Notes: generated by a model from the sequence alone, not told the origin. 16,835 nt of DNA from Streptomyces sp. NRRL F-4489 (GCF_001509485.1 NZ_LLZI01000025.1:1-16835), one strand, 5' to 3'. Shown: positions 7,687 through 16,835, counted from the stretch's first letter. Program-made: numbers and translations.

Positions 7687-7735
7687 CGGGCCGGTCACCA
7701 GGGTGGCGGGTGGGGCCGGCGGATCGGGGCAACCG

Positions 7736-7847
7736 GTTCGAGACGCCACCGGCACGGGACGCCGGCGGTACGAGGCCCCGGCAGTACGAGGCCCCGGCAG
7801 TACGAAGCCCCGGCGGTACGAGGCCCCGGCGCGATGAGGCGTCGGTG
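7736..7847. repeat. Seven-unit 16-bp tandem repeat after holA
   Basis: Units of 16 bases start at 7736, 7752, 7768, 7784, 7800, 7816 and 7832. The core four follow GTACGAGGCCCCGGCA: units at 7768 and 7784 are identical, 7800 differs at two bases and 7816 at one. The outer units are degenerate. Because 16 is not a multiple of three, the array is not a coding repeat. It ends at the left arm of the hairpin at 7847-7877. The array and hairpin fill most of the non-coding gap between holA and the convergent membrane-protein gene. Confidence 0.8.
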
Positions 7848-7877
7848 GAGGCCCCGTCATCACCGCCGGGGCTCTCC
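7847..7877. terminator. Probable bidirectional terminator between convergent genes
   Basis: GGAGGCCCCG (7847-7856) pairs with CGGGGC-T-CTCC (7867-7877) with one bulged T and a 10-base loop. It lies 160 bases after the holA stop and 46 bases after the stop of the minus-strand gene ending at 7924. There is no T-run, as is common for Streptomyces terminators. Upstream repeat units carry the same GGCCCCGG core and could compete for the right arm. Confidence 0.45.
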
Positions 7878-7923
7878 TGTCGTCACCGCCCCCATACCGC
7901 CACCGCCCCGCGCGCCCCCGGTG

Positions 7924-9090
7924 TCACCGGCCGCTGGTCTTGAGCCGCTTCAGGGTTTCCTTGGCGCTGGTCTCGAGCATCGTGGCGATCTCCGAGGAGG
8001 TCGGCGGCTTCGACTGGGCGCTGCCCGCGGTGTAGCTGGACCACGTCGACTGGTACGTCAGCCAGCCGTCGCGGACCGCGAGGATGACGTACGCGCTGTT
8101 GCTGCCGGAGTCCTGCCGGGACACGAGATACGCCTCGTCGCCGATGCCGGACACCGGCTGGAAGGTGTACTTGACCGAGGTCTCCTGCTTCTCGTACGCC
8201 CGGTACATATCGGCGAACTCCGGGGCGGGGTCCGCCTTTCTGTGCAGGGCGACGGAGGTGTAGACCCAGGTGGAGGGGTACGAGCTGCCCGTGCCCGTGC
8301 CGGTGCTCTGCGGGGTGAGGGCGACGTTGCACCACATGGAGTCCATGGAGTTCATGCGGGCGCCGCTGTGCTGCGGGTTGGGCGGCGCGGTCGCGCCCGA
8401 CCCGGAGCCCGTACCGCTGCCGGAGCCGGGCTTGGCCTCGAAGCGGGCGTTCTCGAAGGGGGTGAGGGAGGTGGCGGCGCACAGGTCGTCGCGGTACGCG
8501 TAACCCCGCAGGTCGGGGTCGGGTTCCGAGGAGAAGGCGCCGGTGGCGAAGAGCACCGAGGCCCCGACCGCGGCGGCGGCCACCGCGCCGCCGAGGGCCC
8601 AGAGCCAGCCGGAGGCGCCCCGTCCGCTTCCGCCGTCGCCGGGCACTCCGGCGGGGACGCCGCCGGGCTGGGCACCGTAGGCAGCGCCGGGCATACCGGG
8701 AACGCCGGAAGCGCCCCCGCCCGGTACGCCGGGCGGCGCGGACGGCACCGGATAGCCGTAACCGCCCGGTCCGTGCGGTGACGCGGGCGGTGCGCCCCCC
8801 GGTGCCGGGTTCTGGGGCCCGGGCCCGGGCGGGCCTTGCTGGGCGTACGGGTTCGGCTGGGCCGCGTAGGGATACGGCTGGGGCTGCGGCGGAACCGGAG
8901 GCTGGGCGGCGGATCCGGCCGTCGGAGCGGCGGATCCGGCGGCCGGGCCGGGCGCCGGCCCCGCGCCGGGCGCGGCGTCGGAGCCGGGAGCCGCCCCGGG
9001 GCCGGCCCCGGGACCCGGCGCGGGCGCCGGTCCGTAGCCCGGAGGCCGCGGCGCGGAGAAGGGATTGTTCGGGTCCCCCGTATTGGACAT
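7924..9090 (-). CDS. Proline-rich single-pass membrane protein, unknown function
   Basis: I cannot name this 388-residue protein. Residues 1-160 are a low-complexity Pro/Gly/Ala/Tyr/Gln cytoplasmic tail. One hydrophobic helix follows (about 161-186, GWLWALGGAVAAAAVGASVLF). The C-terminal part (187-388) looks folded and extracytoplasmic, with two cysteines only (C204 in DDLCAATSL and C254 in SMWCNVALTP) that could form a disulfide, separated by a Gly/Ser linker. The later part has strand-rich segments (STWVYTSVALHRK, GDEAYLVSRQ, AYVILAVRDGWLTYQSTW) and a helical C-terminus. The layout recalls actinobacterial surface proteins of the DUF3558 kind, but the match is weak. The ATG at 9090 has no clear Shine-Dalgarno site. 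The rpsT terminator lies between it and rpsT, so it is probably transcribed on its own. Confidence 0.85.
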   Translation of the reverse strand: MSNTGDPNNPFSAPRPPGYGPAPAPGPGAGPGAAPGSDAAPGAGPAPGPAAGSAAPTAGSAAQPPVPPQPQPYPYAAQPNPYAQQGPPGPGPQNPAPGGAPPASPHGPGGYGYPVPSAPPGVPGGGASGVPGMPGAAYGAQPGGVPAGVPGDGGSGRGASGWLWALGGAVAAAAVGASVLFATGAFSSEPDPDLRGYAYRDDLCAATSLTPFENARFEAKPGSGSGTGSGSGATAPPNPQHSGARMNSMDSMWCNVALTPQSTGTGTGSSYPSTWVYTSVALHRKADPAPEFADMYRAYEKQETSVKYTFQPVSGIGDEAYLVSRQDSGSNSAYVILAVRDGWLTYQSTWSSYTAGSAQSKPPTSSEIATMLETSAKETLKRLKTSGR

Positions 9091-9225
9091 GGCGGCAGCG
9101 TAGCGGACATCTCCGACAGGGCGACCGGGCCGGAGCGCACCAGTTCACGGGCCGAGCGCCCGGGCGAACAGGCGGAGGACCGGTGCGAGGACCCGCCCCC
9201 GCCCATCACGCGCCCCCATCCAGCA

Positions 9226-9263
9226 AAAGCCCCCACCCACCCAAAGCCCCCACCCAGCAAAAG
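9226..9263 (-). repeat. 17-bp-period repeat forming a G-quadruplex motif on the minus strand
   Basis: AAAG followed by C-rich sequence recurs at 9226, 9243 and 9260, a period of 17 bases. Read on the minus strand, 9229-9255 gives the G-tracts GGG-T-GGGGG-CTTT-GGG-T-GGG-T-GGGGG, which meets the usual four-tract, short-loop rule for a G-quadruplex. It lies directly downstream of the rpsT terminator in the direction of transcription. Confidence 0.6.
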
Positions 9264-9299
9264 ACCCCGCCCGCCCGAAAAGGGCGAAGGCGGGGTCTT
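9259..9299 (-). terminator. rpsT terminator
   Basis: AAGACCCCGCC (9261-9271) and GGCGGGGTCTT (9289-9299) are perfect 11-base complements. An inner 5-bp stem (CGCCC 9272-9276 with GGGCG 9282-9286), a GAAAA loop and a two-base AA bulge complete the hairpin. On the minus strand it ends in TTTT, so it reads as a classical intrinsic terminator for rpsT, whose stop is 174 bases earlier. It could also work in the opposite direction, but no plus-strand gene needs it. Confidence 0.85.
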
Positions 9300-9472
9300 C
9301 CGTATCCAGCTGTGCGGCCGCTCGGCGGGCTGGGCCCGCGAGGGCCGGGTGCGCCGCACCCGCGTGGCGAACGCAGGCCGCGTGCGGCGCTGTGGTGCAC
9401 CGGCAGGGAGCGGTGAGAGGGGCCGCTTGATCCCTGACGGCAGGTGACCGCGAAGAGCGCGGCCGGGGAGGG

Positions 9473-9739
9473 TCAGCCCTTGAGGGCGGCGACCTTCTTG
9501 GCCAGCGCCGACTTCTTGTTGGCGGCGTTGTTCTTGTGCAGGACACCCTTGCTGACGGCCTTGTCGAGCTTCTTGGCCGCCAGGGCCTGGGCGGCGGTGG
9601 CCTTCTCCAGGTCACCGGCCTCGATGGCCTCGCGGGTGCGACGGATCGCGGTCTTCAGCGAGGACTTGACAGCCTTGTTGCGCTGACGAGCCTTCTCGTT
9701 GGTCTTGATCCGCTTCATCTGGGACTTGATGTTCGCCAC
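9473..9739 (-). CDS. rpsT: 30S ribosomal protein S20
   Basis: S20 binds 16S rRNA early in assembly of the small subunit. The 88-residue, lysine/arginine/alanine-rich, all-helical protein matches S20 throughout: [20 protein letters not shown] at the start, SSLKTAIRR, then [18 protein letters not shown] near the end. The start codon is GTG (9737-9739). AAAAGG at 9747-9752 on the minus strand, 7 bases away, is a good ribosome-binding site. S20 genes in other bacteria, such as E. coli, also use a non-ATG start linked to autoregulation; whether that holds here is unknown. The gene is divergent from lepA and has its own promoter and terminator. Confidence 0.98.
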   Translation of the reverse strand: MANIKSQMKRIKTNEKARQRNKAVKSSLKTAIRRTREAIEAGDLEKATAAQALAAKKLDKAVSKGVLHKNNAANKKSALAKKVAALKG

Positions 9740-10058
9740 GAAAGAGCCTTTTCAGGTTCGTTGGAGTTTCGAGTTGCGCCGCGCACGAGAGAGGGCACGA
9801 AGCGCAGTGGACCAGGCTACCAGCAGCGTTTACGCCGCCCAAACCGGACCCCCGGCCCGGTGACGCGGCGCCCGGTCCCGGCCGCGTGAGCCGGCTCCGG
9901 CCCCTGGCGCGTCAGCCCTCGCCGCCCGGGCCCCCGGACCGGGCCCCCACCGCCCCTCCCCTCCCGCCCCCCGCGCTCATGGGACGATGGGGGAGACATC
10001 ACAGGACGACTTCACCCGACCGAGTCCCGTCTACCCGCGTTCACTGAATGGACCCTGC
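9740..10058. other. Divergent intergenic region between rpsT and lepA
   Basis: These 319 bases carry no gene that I would defend. The left part is the rpsT leader and promoter. The centre (about 9850-9980) is C-rich and featureless. For lepA, GACGAT at 9983-9988 could serve as a -10 element, but no matching -35 is visible, so the lepA promoter remains unassigned. Confidence 0.5.
9814..9842 (-). promoter_or_regulatory. rpsT promoter, vegetative type
   Basis: On the minus strand TTGGGC (9837-9842) is followed after exactly 17 bases by TAGCCT (9814-9819), a good fit to the Streptomyces principal-sigma pattern TTGACN-17-TAGRRT. Transcription would start near 9807, giving a leader of about 68 bases before the GTG start. 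Confidence 0.6.
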
Positions 10059-11933
10059 GTGCCCGCGACCCCTATGAATGTGCCGGAGCCGAGCCGTACC
10101 GACCCGGCACTCCTCCGTAACTTCTGCATCATCGCGCACATCGACCACGGCAAGTCGACGCTCGCCGACCGGATGCTCCAGCTCACCGGTGTCGTCGACC
10201 AGCGGCAGATGCGCGCGCAGTACCTCGACCGCATGGACATCGAGCGCGAGCGCGGCATCACGATCAAGTCCCAGGCGGTCCGGCTCCCCTGGGCGCCGTC
10301 CGAGGGCGAAGAGGGAAGTGGGACCACCCACATCCTGAACATGATCGACACCCCGGGGCACGTCGACTTCACCTACGAGGTCTCGCGCTCGCTCGCCGCG
10401 TGCGAGGGGTGCATCCTTCTCGTCGACGCCGCCCAGGGCATCGAGGCGCAGACCCTCGCCAACCTCTACCTGGCGATGGAGAACGACCTCACGATCATCC
10501 CCGTCCTCAACAAGATCGACCTCCCGGCCGCGCAGCCCGAGAAGTTCGCCGCCGAGCTGGCGAACCTCGTCGGCTGCGAGCCGGAGGACGTCCTGAAGGT
10601 CTCCGCCAAGACCGGCGTCGGCGTGCCCGAGCTGCTGAACAGGGTGGTCCGCGACGTCCCGGCGCCGGTCGGCGTCAAGGACGCGCCCGCCCGCGCGATG
10701 ATCTTCGACTCGGTCTACGACGCGTACCGCGGTGTCGTGACGTATGTGAAGGTCGTCGACGGCACGCTCAGCAAGCGCGAGCGGATCAAGATGATGTCCA
10801 CCGGCGCGGCGCACGAGCTGCTGGAGATCGGGACGAACTCGCCGGAGATGACGCCGGCCGACGGCCTGTCCGTCGGCGAGGTCGGCTACCTCATCACCGG
10901 CGTGAAGGACGTCCGCCAGTCGAAGGTGGGTGACACCATCACCCAGCTCTCCCGCGGCGCCGACGAGCCGCTGGGCGGCTACAAGGACCCCAAGCCGATG
11001 GTGTTCTCCGGCCTGTACCCGCTCGACGGCTCGGACTACCCCGAGCTGCGCGACGCCCTGGACAAGCTCCAGCTCAACGACGCCGCGCTGGTCTACGAGC
11101 CGGAGACCTCGGCGGCGCTGGGCTTCGGCTTCCGCGTCGGCTTCCTGGGGCTGCTGCACCTGGAGGTGATCCGGGAGCGGCTGGAGCGCGAGTTCGGGCT
11201 GGACCTGATCGCCACCGCGCCCAACGTGGTCTACCGCGTCCAGATGGAGGACGGCAGCGAGCACACCGTCACCAACCCGAGCGAGTTCCCCACCGGCAAG
11301 ATCGACACGGTGCACGAGCCGGTGGTGCGGGCCACGATCCTGGCGCCCAGCGAGTTCATCGGCGCGATCATGGAGCTGTGCCAGACCCGCCGCGGCGCGC
11401 TGCTGGGCATGGACTACCTCTCCGAGGACCGCGTCGAGATCCGCTACACCCTCCCGCTCGCCGAGGTCGTCTTCGACTTCTTCGACCAGCTGAAGTCCAA
11501 GACCCGCGGCTACGCCTCGCTCGACTACGAGCCCACCGGCGAGCAGACCTCCGACCTGGTCAAGGTCGACATCCTGCTGCACGGCGACAAGGTCGACGCG
11601 TTCTCCGCGATCACCCACAAGGACAAGGCGTACGCGTACGGGGTGCGGCTGGTCGCCAAGCTGCGCGAGCTGATCCCGCGGCAGAACTTCGAGGTGCCGA
11701 TCCAGGCCGCCATCGGCAGCCGGGTCATCGCCCGCGAAACGGTCCGCGCCATCCGCAAGGACGTCCTCGCCAAGTGCTACGGCGGTGACATCTCCCGTAA
11801 GCGGAAGCTGCTGGAGAAGCAGAAGGAAGGCAAGAAGCGGATGAAGATGGTCGGCAGCGTCGAGGTGCCGCAGGAAGCCTTCATCGCGGTGCTGTCCTCG
11901 GATTCGGACGGCGACAGCAAGTCGAAGAAGTAG
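10059..11933 (+). CDS. lepA: Elongation factor 4 (LepA), ribosomal back-translocase GTPase
   Basis: LepA is a translational GTPase that binds the ribosome and is linked to 30S biogenesis and to back-translocation under stress. The 624-residue protein has all five G motifs: AHIDHGKST (26-34), RGITI (65-69), DTPGH (97-101), NKID (151-154) and SAK (182-184). The LepA-specific C-terminal domain is complete, with [16 protein letters not shown] close to the end. I chose the GTG at 10059, giving [16 protein letters not shown], because Streptomyces LepA proteins characteristically begin this way. ATG 10074 is the alternative, and neither has a strong Shine-Dalgarno site. An upstream in-frame GTG/ATG series back to 9987 adds only unconserved residues. 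It is a monocistronic unit by appearance: divergent from rpsT and closed by the hairpin at 11971-12000. Confidence 0.98.
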   Translation: MPATPMNVPEPSRTDPALLRNFCIIAHIDHGKSTLADRMLQLTGVVDQRQMRAQYLDRMDIERERGITIKSQAVRLPWAPSEGEEGSGTTHILNMIDTPGHVDFTYEVSRSLAACEGCILLVDAAQGIEAQTLANLYLAMENDLTIIPVLNKIDLPAAQPEKFAAELANLVGCEPEDVLKVSAKTGVGVPELLNRVVRDVPAPVGVKDAPARAMIFDSVYDAYRGVVTYVKVVDGTLSKRERIKMMSTGAAHELLEIGTNSPEMTPADGLSVGEVGYLITGVKDVRQSKVGDTITQLSRGADEPLGGYKDPKPMVFSGLYPLDGSDYPELRDALDKLQLNDAALVYEPETSAALGFGFRVGFLGLLHLEVIRERLEREFGLDLIATAPNVVYRVQMEDGSEHTVTNPSEFPTGKIDTVHEPVVRATILAPSEFIGAIMELCQTRRGALLGMDYLSEDRVEIRYTLPLAEVVFDFFDQLKSKTRGYASLDYEPTGEQTSDLVKVDILLHGDKVDAFSAITHKDKAYAYGVRLVAKLRELIPRQNFEVPIQAAIGSRVIARETVRAIRKDVLAKCYGGDISRKRKLLEKQKEGKKRMKMVGSVEVPQEAFIAVLSSDSDGDSKSKK

Positions 11934-11970
11934 CGGTAGCGGCCGAAGAGGCAGCGAAGCCGCTGCGGGT

Positions 11971-12000
11971 GGGCGCCGGTTCCTGGGGGGACCGGCGCCC
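11971..12000 (+). terminator. lepA terminator hairpin
   Basis: GGGCGCCGGT (11971-11980) and ACCGGCGCCC (11991-12000) are perfect 10-base complements around a 10-base loop (TCCTGGGGGG). They begin 38 bases after the lepA stop. There is no T-run, typical for Streptomyces, and the stem is very stable. Confidence 0.75.
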
Positions 12001-12112
12001 CGCGCCGTATCCGGGCCGGGCCCCGCCGCGGCGCCGTCACCGCCCCGGGTCAAGCCCATGCCACGTACATCTATCGCTCGGGTCACATCGTGAACCAGTC
12101 GGGTGCAGCCCC

Positions 12113-12141
12113 TTACGCACCGGCGTTGCGGGCTCTACCCT
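12113..12141 (+). promoter_or_regulatory. Promoter of the acyl-CoA ligase gene
   Basis: TTACGC (12113-12118) and TACCCT (12136-12141) are separated by 17 bases, a fair match to the principal-sigma pattern. Transcription would start near 12148, immediately before the palindrome at 12154-12171, leaving a leader of about 52 bases to the GTG start. Confidence 0.5.
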
Positions 12142-12153
12142 GATCACCTCAAA

Positions 12154-12171
12154 GGTTACTCGCGAGTCACC
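12154..12171. promoter_or_regulatory. Near-perfect palindromic operator, TetR type
   Basis: GGTTACTCGCGAGTCACC reads the same on both strands at 16 of 18 positions, with the perfect core ACTCGCGAGT. Its length, symmetry and CG centre fit operators of TetR-family repressors, many of which control fatty-acid genes in actinobacteria and respond to acyl-CoA. It sits at about +6 to +23 of the predicted transcript, a position suited to blocking RNA polymerase. No regulator gene is in the window, so the repressor is unknown. Confidence 0.6.
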
Positions 12172-12199
12172 AGCAACGAAGCGGGCCCCGGAGGACGCC

Positions 12200-14080
<1,881 letters not shown>

Positions 14081-14089
<9 letters not shown>

Positions 14090-14160
14090 GGGCGCGCGGG
14101 GCGTCGCCCCGGGGGCGCCGGAGGGGTAGGGGCGCGCGGGGCGTCGCCCCGGGGGCGCCG
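14081..14160 (+). repeat. Exact 40-bp tandem duplication carrying stop codon and terminator
   Basis: Bases 14081-14120 and 14121-14160 are identical. Each begins GAGGGGTAGGGGCGCGCGGG. In the first copy GAG-GGG-TAG is the end of the ligase gene; the second copy keeps a relic of that stop outside the gene. Homology extends partly upstream (14071-14080 against 14111-14120, one mismatch) but ends sharply at 14161. No divergence between copies points to a recent duplication or to ongoing gene conversion. Confidence 0.9.
14091..14159 (+). terminator. Duplicated terminator after the acyl-CoA ligase gene
   Basis: Each 40-bp copy forms the same hairpin. The inner stem is CGGGGC-GTC-GCCCCG (14097-14111 and 14137-14151), and the outer stem is GGCGC with GCGCC (14091-14095 with 14115-14119 in copy one; 14131-14135 with 14155-14159 in copy two). 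The first hairpin starts one base after the stop codon. The mirrored G- and C-rich arms also allow cross-pairing between copies. Confidence 0.65.
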
Positions 14161-14403
14161 GCGGACCCGGCTGCCTGCCGGATTCGCGGCTTCCGCCCGG
14201 AACGTTCGCGTACGACGGGCGGAACGGGCGGCTCCGCGCTGCCCGCCCGCGCCCGCCGGGCCCGGCCAACTTCCGTGCGGCCTCAGCCGAATTGACCCCT
14301 CTGACCACACACTTACGTGACTCACCGCTTATCCGCGGGCTCGTTCTGTCACTCTGGCCGTGGCGCACCCGGCGCCGTTGGGGAACTGCTCGGGAGTTGC
14401 TCA

Positions 14404-16794
14404 ATGAGGACGACAACTTCGGCCGGACGGAACGAGATCGCGGGGCCCGCCGCCCGCTCGGCGCGGGCCACGCTGCCCGGCGACCCGCGGGCCGCGGCCG
14501 CCGCGCGCCGCTTCGTGCGGGCCGCCTTCGCGGACTGGACCGCGCGGCGGCTGCCCGGCGCCGACCGGCTCACCGACCGGCTGGCGGACGAAGCGGTGCT
14601 GCTCGTCAGCGAGTTGGTGACGAACGCGGTGGTGCACGCCGGCACGAGCGTGGAACTGCTCTGCCGGCTCGACCCCGCCGAGGAGCCGGTACCGCACACC
14701 GCCGAGGGGCTGCCGGAGGCGGTGCGGGGGGAGTTCGGCGCCCACGACGGTCCCGGAGGGCGGGACGGTCACGGGGTACGGGACGGTCACGGGATCAGGG
14801 ACGGCCTCAGGGACGCCGGCCCGGACGGATTCCGGGGGCACGACCCTGACGGTCTTCGGGGTGCCGGCCCTGACCGGCTCCGGGGTTCGGGCCCTGGCGG
14901 TCTCGGGGACCCCGTCCCCGAGGAGCCGCCCCGCCCCGGCCTCGTCGTCGAGGTCTCCGACCGGCACCCCACCCAGCCGGTCCGCGCCCGCCAGGACACC
15001 GGGACCCGCGAGGACCCCGGCGCCTACGAGGGCGGCGGCAACGGGCTCCGGCTGATCAGCGCGGTCGCGGAAGCCTGGGGCGTCACGTACCGGCGGGCCA
15101 TGAAGACCGTGTGGTTCCGGCTGCCGGTCGGCGCCCCGGACACCGCCTGGCCGGAGCCGGAAACCGCATACGGGCCGGACGAGGCCGCCTACGGGCCGGA
15201 GGGCGCGGTGTACGGGCCGGAGGCTCCGGCGTACGGGCCGGAACGCGCCGGGTACGGGCACGGGCCGGGGGCTCGGGCGTACGGGCCGGAGGGTCCGGTC
15301 CCCGGAGCGCACGGCCCGGGGTACGCGCCGGCCGACGCGTTCGACGAGCAGCTCTTCCGCCACGGTCTGCGGGCCTCCGAACTCCTCGCCCCCGTACCGC
15401 GCCGCCCCGCCCCGCCCGGCGACCGCCCCGTACGGGACGGCGGCGTGGACCGCGGCGCGCTGTCGTTCCTCGCCGAGGCGTCCGACCTGCTCTCCGGCCA
15501 GCTGGACGCCGACCAGGTGGCCGCCCTGGCCGCCCAGCTGATCGTGCCCCGGCTCGCCGACTGGTGCGCGGTCTGGCTCCACGACGGCGACGGCGGCGCC
15601 CCCGGCCGCGGCCTCGGCGAGGACGGCGCCGCCCCGCGGCTGGCCCGCGTCTGGCACCGCTACGAGGGCCGGATCGACGCGCTGCGGGCCGCGCTGGAGA
15701 AGCAGCCGCCGGAGTTCGCCGCCGGCGCCGCGGCCGGGGGCCGCCCGTTCCCGGTGCCGTGGCCCTGGCCCCACGAGGGCAGCGGCCCCGAACCCGTAGG
15801 CGCGGCCCTGGTCTGCCCCCTGGTGGCGGGCGGCCGCCGGCTCGGCACCCTGCTGCTCGGCCGGGCCGGGCTGCGCCGCTATCCGGGCGACGTGGTCGCG
15901 CTGACCGAGGACCTGTGCCGGCGGGCCGCCCGCGCGGTGGCCACGGCGCGCGCCTACAGCCGCCAGGAACGCATCAGCCGGGTCCTCCAGCGGCGCCTGC
16001 TGCCCCAGGGCCGGGCGCAGGTGCCCGGAGTGGCGTCGGCGGTCGTCTACGAGCCGCGCGAGGGCGCCTGGGCCGGCGGGGACTTCTGGGACCTCTTCGA
16101 CGCCGGGGACGGCCGCTGGTGCTTCGCGCTGGGCGACGTCTGCGGCAGCGGGCCGGAGGCCGCCGCGGTCACCGGGCTGGCCCGGCCGGTGCTGCGGCTG
16201 CTGGCCCGCGACGGCTTCGGCGTCGCCGAGGTCCTGGACCGGCTCAACAAGACCATGGCCAGGGAGGCCGCGGACTCGGTCGCGGCGGTCGCGGCGGCGG
16301 TGGCGGCGGCCGGCGCGGGCGCCGAGGCCCCCGTGGAGATCCGCGAGGAGGGCGAACAGGCCCGCTTCCTCTCGCTCCTCTACGGCGAGATCGTGCCCTA
16401 CCGGGGCGGTACGGGCGGCGCCCGCTGCACCCTGGCCAGCGCCGGCCACCCGCTCCCGTTGGTGCTCGGCACGGACGGCGCCGTACGGGTCGTCGCCGCG
16501 CCGCAGATGCTGCTGGGCGTCGTCGAGGACGCGTCGTACGTCAGCGAGTCGTTCGACCTGCGGGCGGGGGAGACGCTGCTGTGCGTCACCGACGGGGTGA
16601 CCGAGCGGCGCTGCGGCGGGCGGCTCTTCGACGACGAGGACGGGCTGGCCGGCGCGCTCGCGGCGGCCGCCGGGCGGAGCGCCGAGGAGATCGCCGAACA
16701 CCTCCGCCGCACGGTGCACGCCTTCGCGCCCACCCCGCCCGACGACGACCTGGCCCTGATGGTCCTCCAGGCGGAGGGGGGAGGCCGCCCGTAG
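14404..16794 (+). CDS. SpoIIE-family PP2C phosphatase with HATPase and GAF domains
   Basis: Proteins of this design set the phosphorylation state of anti-anti-sigma factors in partner-switching cascades. From ATG 14404 (GGGAG seven bases before it) the 796-residue order is: a HATPase/RsbW-like fold with N-box ELVTNAVVHA (70-79), LVVEVSDRHP (180-189) and GGGNGLRLIS (210-219); a tyrosine-glycine-proline repeat linker (256-309); a GAF-like domain (about 350-515); a helix ISRVLQRRLLPQ (524-535); then the SpoIIE phosphatase domain with metal aspartates D560 (GGDFWD), D578 (GDVCGSG), D730 (VTDGVTE) and DDDL (780-783), plus SAGHP (679-683). All metal sites are present, so it is probably active. The HATPase fold is split by an 88-residue Asp/Gly-rich insert (92-179). 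Kinase and phosphatase activities may both reside in it. No membrane helix is seen, so it is cytosolic. No cognate STAS protein or sigma factor lies in the window. Confidence 0.95.
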   Translation: MRTTTSAGRNEIAGPAARSARATLPGDPRAAAAARRFVRAAFADWTARRLPGADRLTDRLADEAVLLVSELVTNAVVHAGTSVELLCRLDPAEEPVPHTAEGLPEAVRGEFGAHDGPGGRDGHGVRDGHGIRDGLRDAGPDGFRGHDPDGLRGAGPDRLRGSGPGGLGDPVPEEPPRPGLVVEVSDRHPTQPVRARQDTGTREDPGAYEGGGNGLRLISAVAEAWGVTYRRAMKTVWFRLPVGAPDTAWPEPETAYGPDEAAYGPEGAVYGPEAPAYGPERAGYGHGPGARAYGPEGPVPGAHGPGYAPADAFDEQLFRHGLRASELLAPVPRRPAPPGDRPVRDGGVDRGALSFLAEASDLLSGQLDADQVAALAAQLIVPRLADWCAVWLHDGDGGAPGRGLGEDGAAPRLARVWHRYEGRIDALRAALEKQPPEFAAGAAAGGRPFPVPWPWPHEGSGPEPVGAALVCPLVAGGRRLGTLLLGRAGLRRYPGDVVALTEDLCRRAARAVATARAYSRQERISRVLQRRLLPQGRAQVPGVASAVVYEPREGAWAGGDFWDLFDAGDGRWCFALGDVCGSGPEAAAVTGLARPVLRLLARDGFGVAEVLDRLNKTMAREAADSVAAVAAAVAAAGAGAEAPVEIREEGEQARFLSLLYGEIVPYRGGTGGARCTLASAGHPLPLVLGTDGAVRVVAAPQMLLGVVEDASYVSESFDLRAGETLLCVTDGVTERRCGGRLFDDEDGLAGALAAAAGRSAEEIAEHLRRTVHAFAPTPPDDDLALMVLQAEGGGRP
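14761..14910 (+). repeat. Asp/Gly/Arg repeat insert in the HATPase domain
   Basis: The insert (residues 120-169) has two repeat styles: RDGHG-x units of six residues (120-131), then eight-residue units of the form PDGLRGAG (starting at 140, 148, 156 and 164). At DNA level this is an 18-base period followed by a 24-base period, so slippage keeps the frame. Confidence 0.7.
15169..15315 (+). repeat. YGPE heptapeptide repeat linker
   Basis: Heptads starting with YGPD/E or YG begin at residues 256, 263, 270, 277 and 284, with a further YGPEG at 293 and a degenerate end near 309. The 21-base DNA units keep TACGGGCCGGA nearly constant. It forms a flexible, probably disordered linker between the HATPase and GAF domains. 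Confidence 0.75.
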
Positions 16795-16835
16795 GGGGTG
16801 TGGCGGGGCGGGTCGGGGAGCGCTTCGGGGGCCGG

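Larger units (their letters stand above)
9091..9472. other. Intergenic region between membrane-protein gene and rpsT
   Basis: I see no gene in these 382 bases. They hold the rpsT terminator and the G-rich repeat described separately. They also hold two compact hairpins: CGGGTGC-GCC-GCACCCG at 9346-9362, and GCCGC-GT-GCGGC at 9377-9388. The rpsT transcript would therefore carry a highly structured 3' untranslated region of about 210 bases. No convincing promoter for the minus-strand gene starting at 9090 could be picked out. Confidence 0.6.

Noticed and set aside
7736..7847. Possible CRISPR array
   Set aside because: The 16-bp units are directly adjacent with no spacers, and no cas genes are present.
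10041..12086. A 681-codon minus-strand open frame opposite lepA
   Set aside because: It mirrors lepA codon structure and has no motif of its own.
14292..14318. TTGACC with TTACGT as a promoter for the phosphatase gene
   Set aside because: The -35 is good, but spacing is only 15-16 bases and the -10 is poor, so I did not list it.
14317..14403. Upstream GTG start for the phosphatase with a TTA codon at position five
   Set aside because: ATG 14404 has a clear GGGAG seven bases ahead, and the extension is unlike the family. The TTA is therefore probably non-coding.

Overview
The window is actinobacterial chromosome, almost certainly Streptomyces or a very close relative. The DNA is very G+C-rich, codon third positions are nearly all G or C, GTG starts are common, and the gene order (degV-like, comEA, comEC, holA, rpsT, lepA) is a known Streptomyces core block. 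No tRNA, rRNA, insertion sequence, phage gene or CRISPR array is visible. I see no clearly new multi-gene system. The unusual signals are regulatory or structural.

Left part (1-7.7 kb): a DegV-family lipid-binding protein is followed by the DNA-uptake-type pair comEA and comEC, which overlap by 4 bases. comEA has a TTA codon and two DnaA-box-like sites upstream. comEC is normal through its metallo-beta-lactamase domain but then runs into an arginine/glycine-rich tail where the base-composition reading frame changes. An arylamine N-acetyltransferase follows, then a convergent small acidic gene of unknown role, then holA (DNA polymerase III delta). A 16-bp tandem repeat and a hairpin lie after holA.

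Middle (7.9-9.9 kb, minus strand): a proline-rich, single-pass membrane protein of unknown function, then rpsT (ribosomal protein S20) with a GTG start, a recognisable promoter and a strong terminator. A G-quadruplex-prone tract follows the terminator.

Right part (10.0-16.8 kb, plus strand): lepA (EF4) with a 10-bp perfect terminator hairpin; a long-chain acyl-CoA ligase behind a good promoter, with an 18-bp near-palindromic TetR-type operator just after the predicted transcription start; an exact 40-bp tandem duplication carrying the ligase stop codon and a terminator hairpin; and a large sensor-phosphatase (HATPase, GAF and SpoIIE/PP2C domains) with two low-complexity repeat inserts.

The genes fall into three themes: translation and replication housekeeping (rpsT, lepA, holA), membrane DNA handling (comEA, comEC), and lipid handling (DegV-like protein, acyl-CoA ligase), with one signalling phosphatase at the right edge. 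The lipid link between the DegV-like protein and the ligase is only thematic; they lie about 11 kb apart and in separate transcription units.
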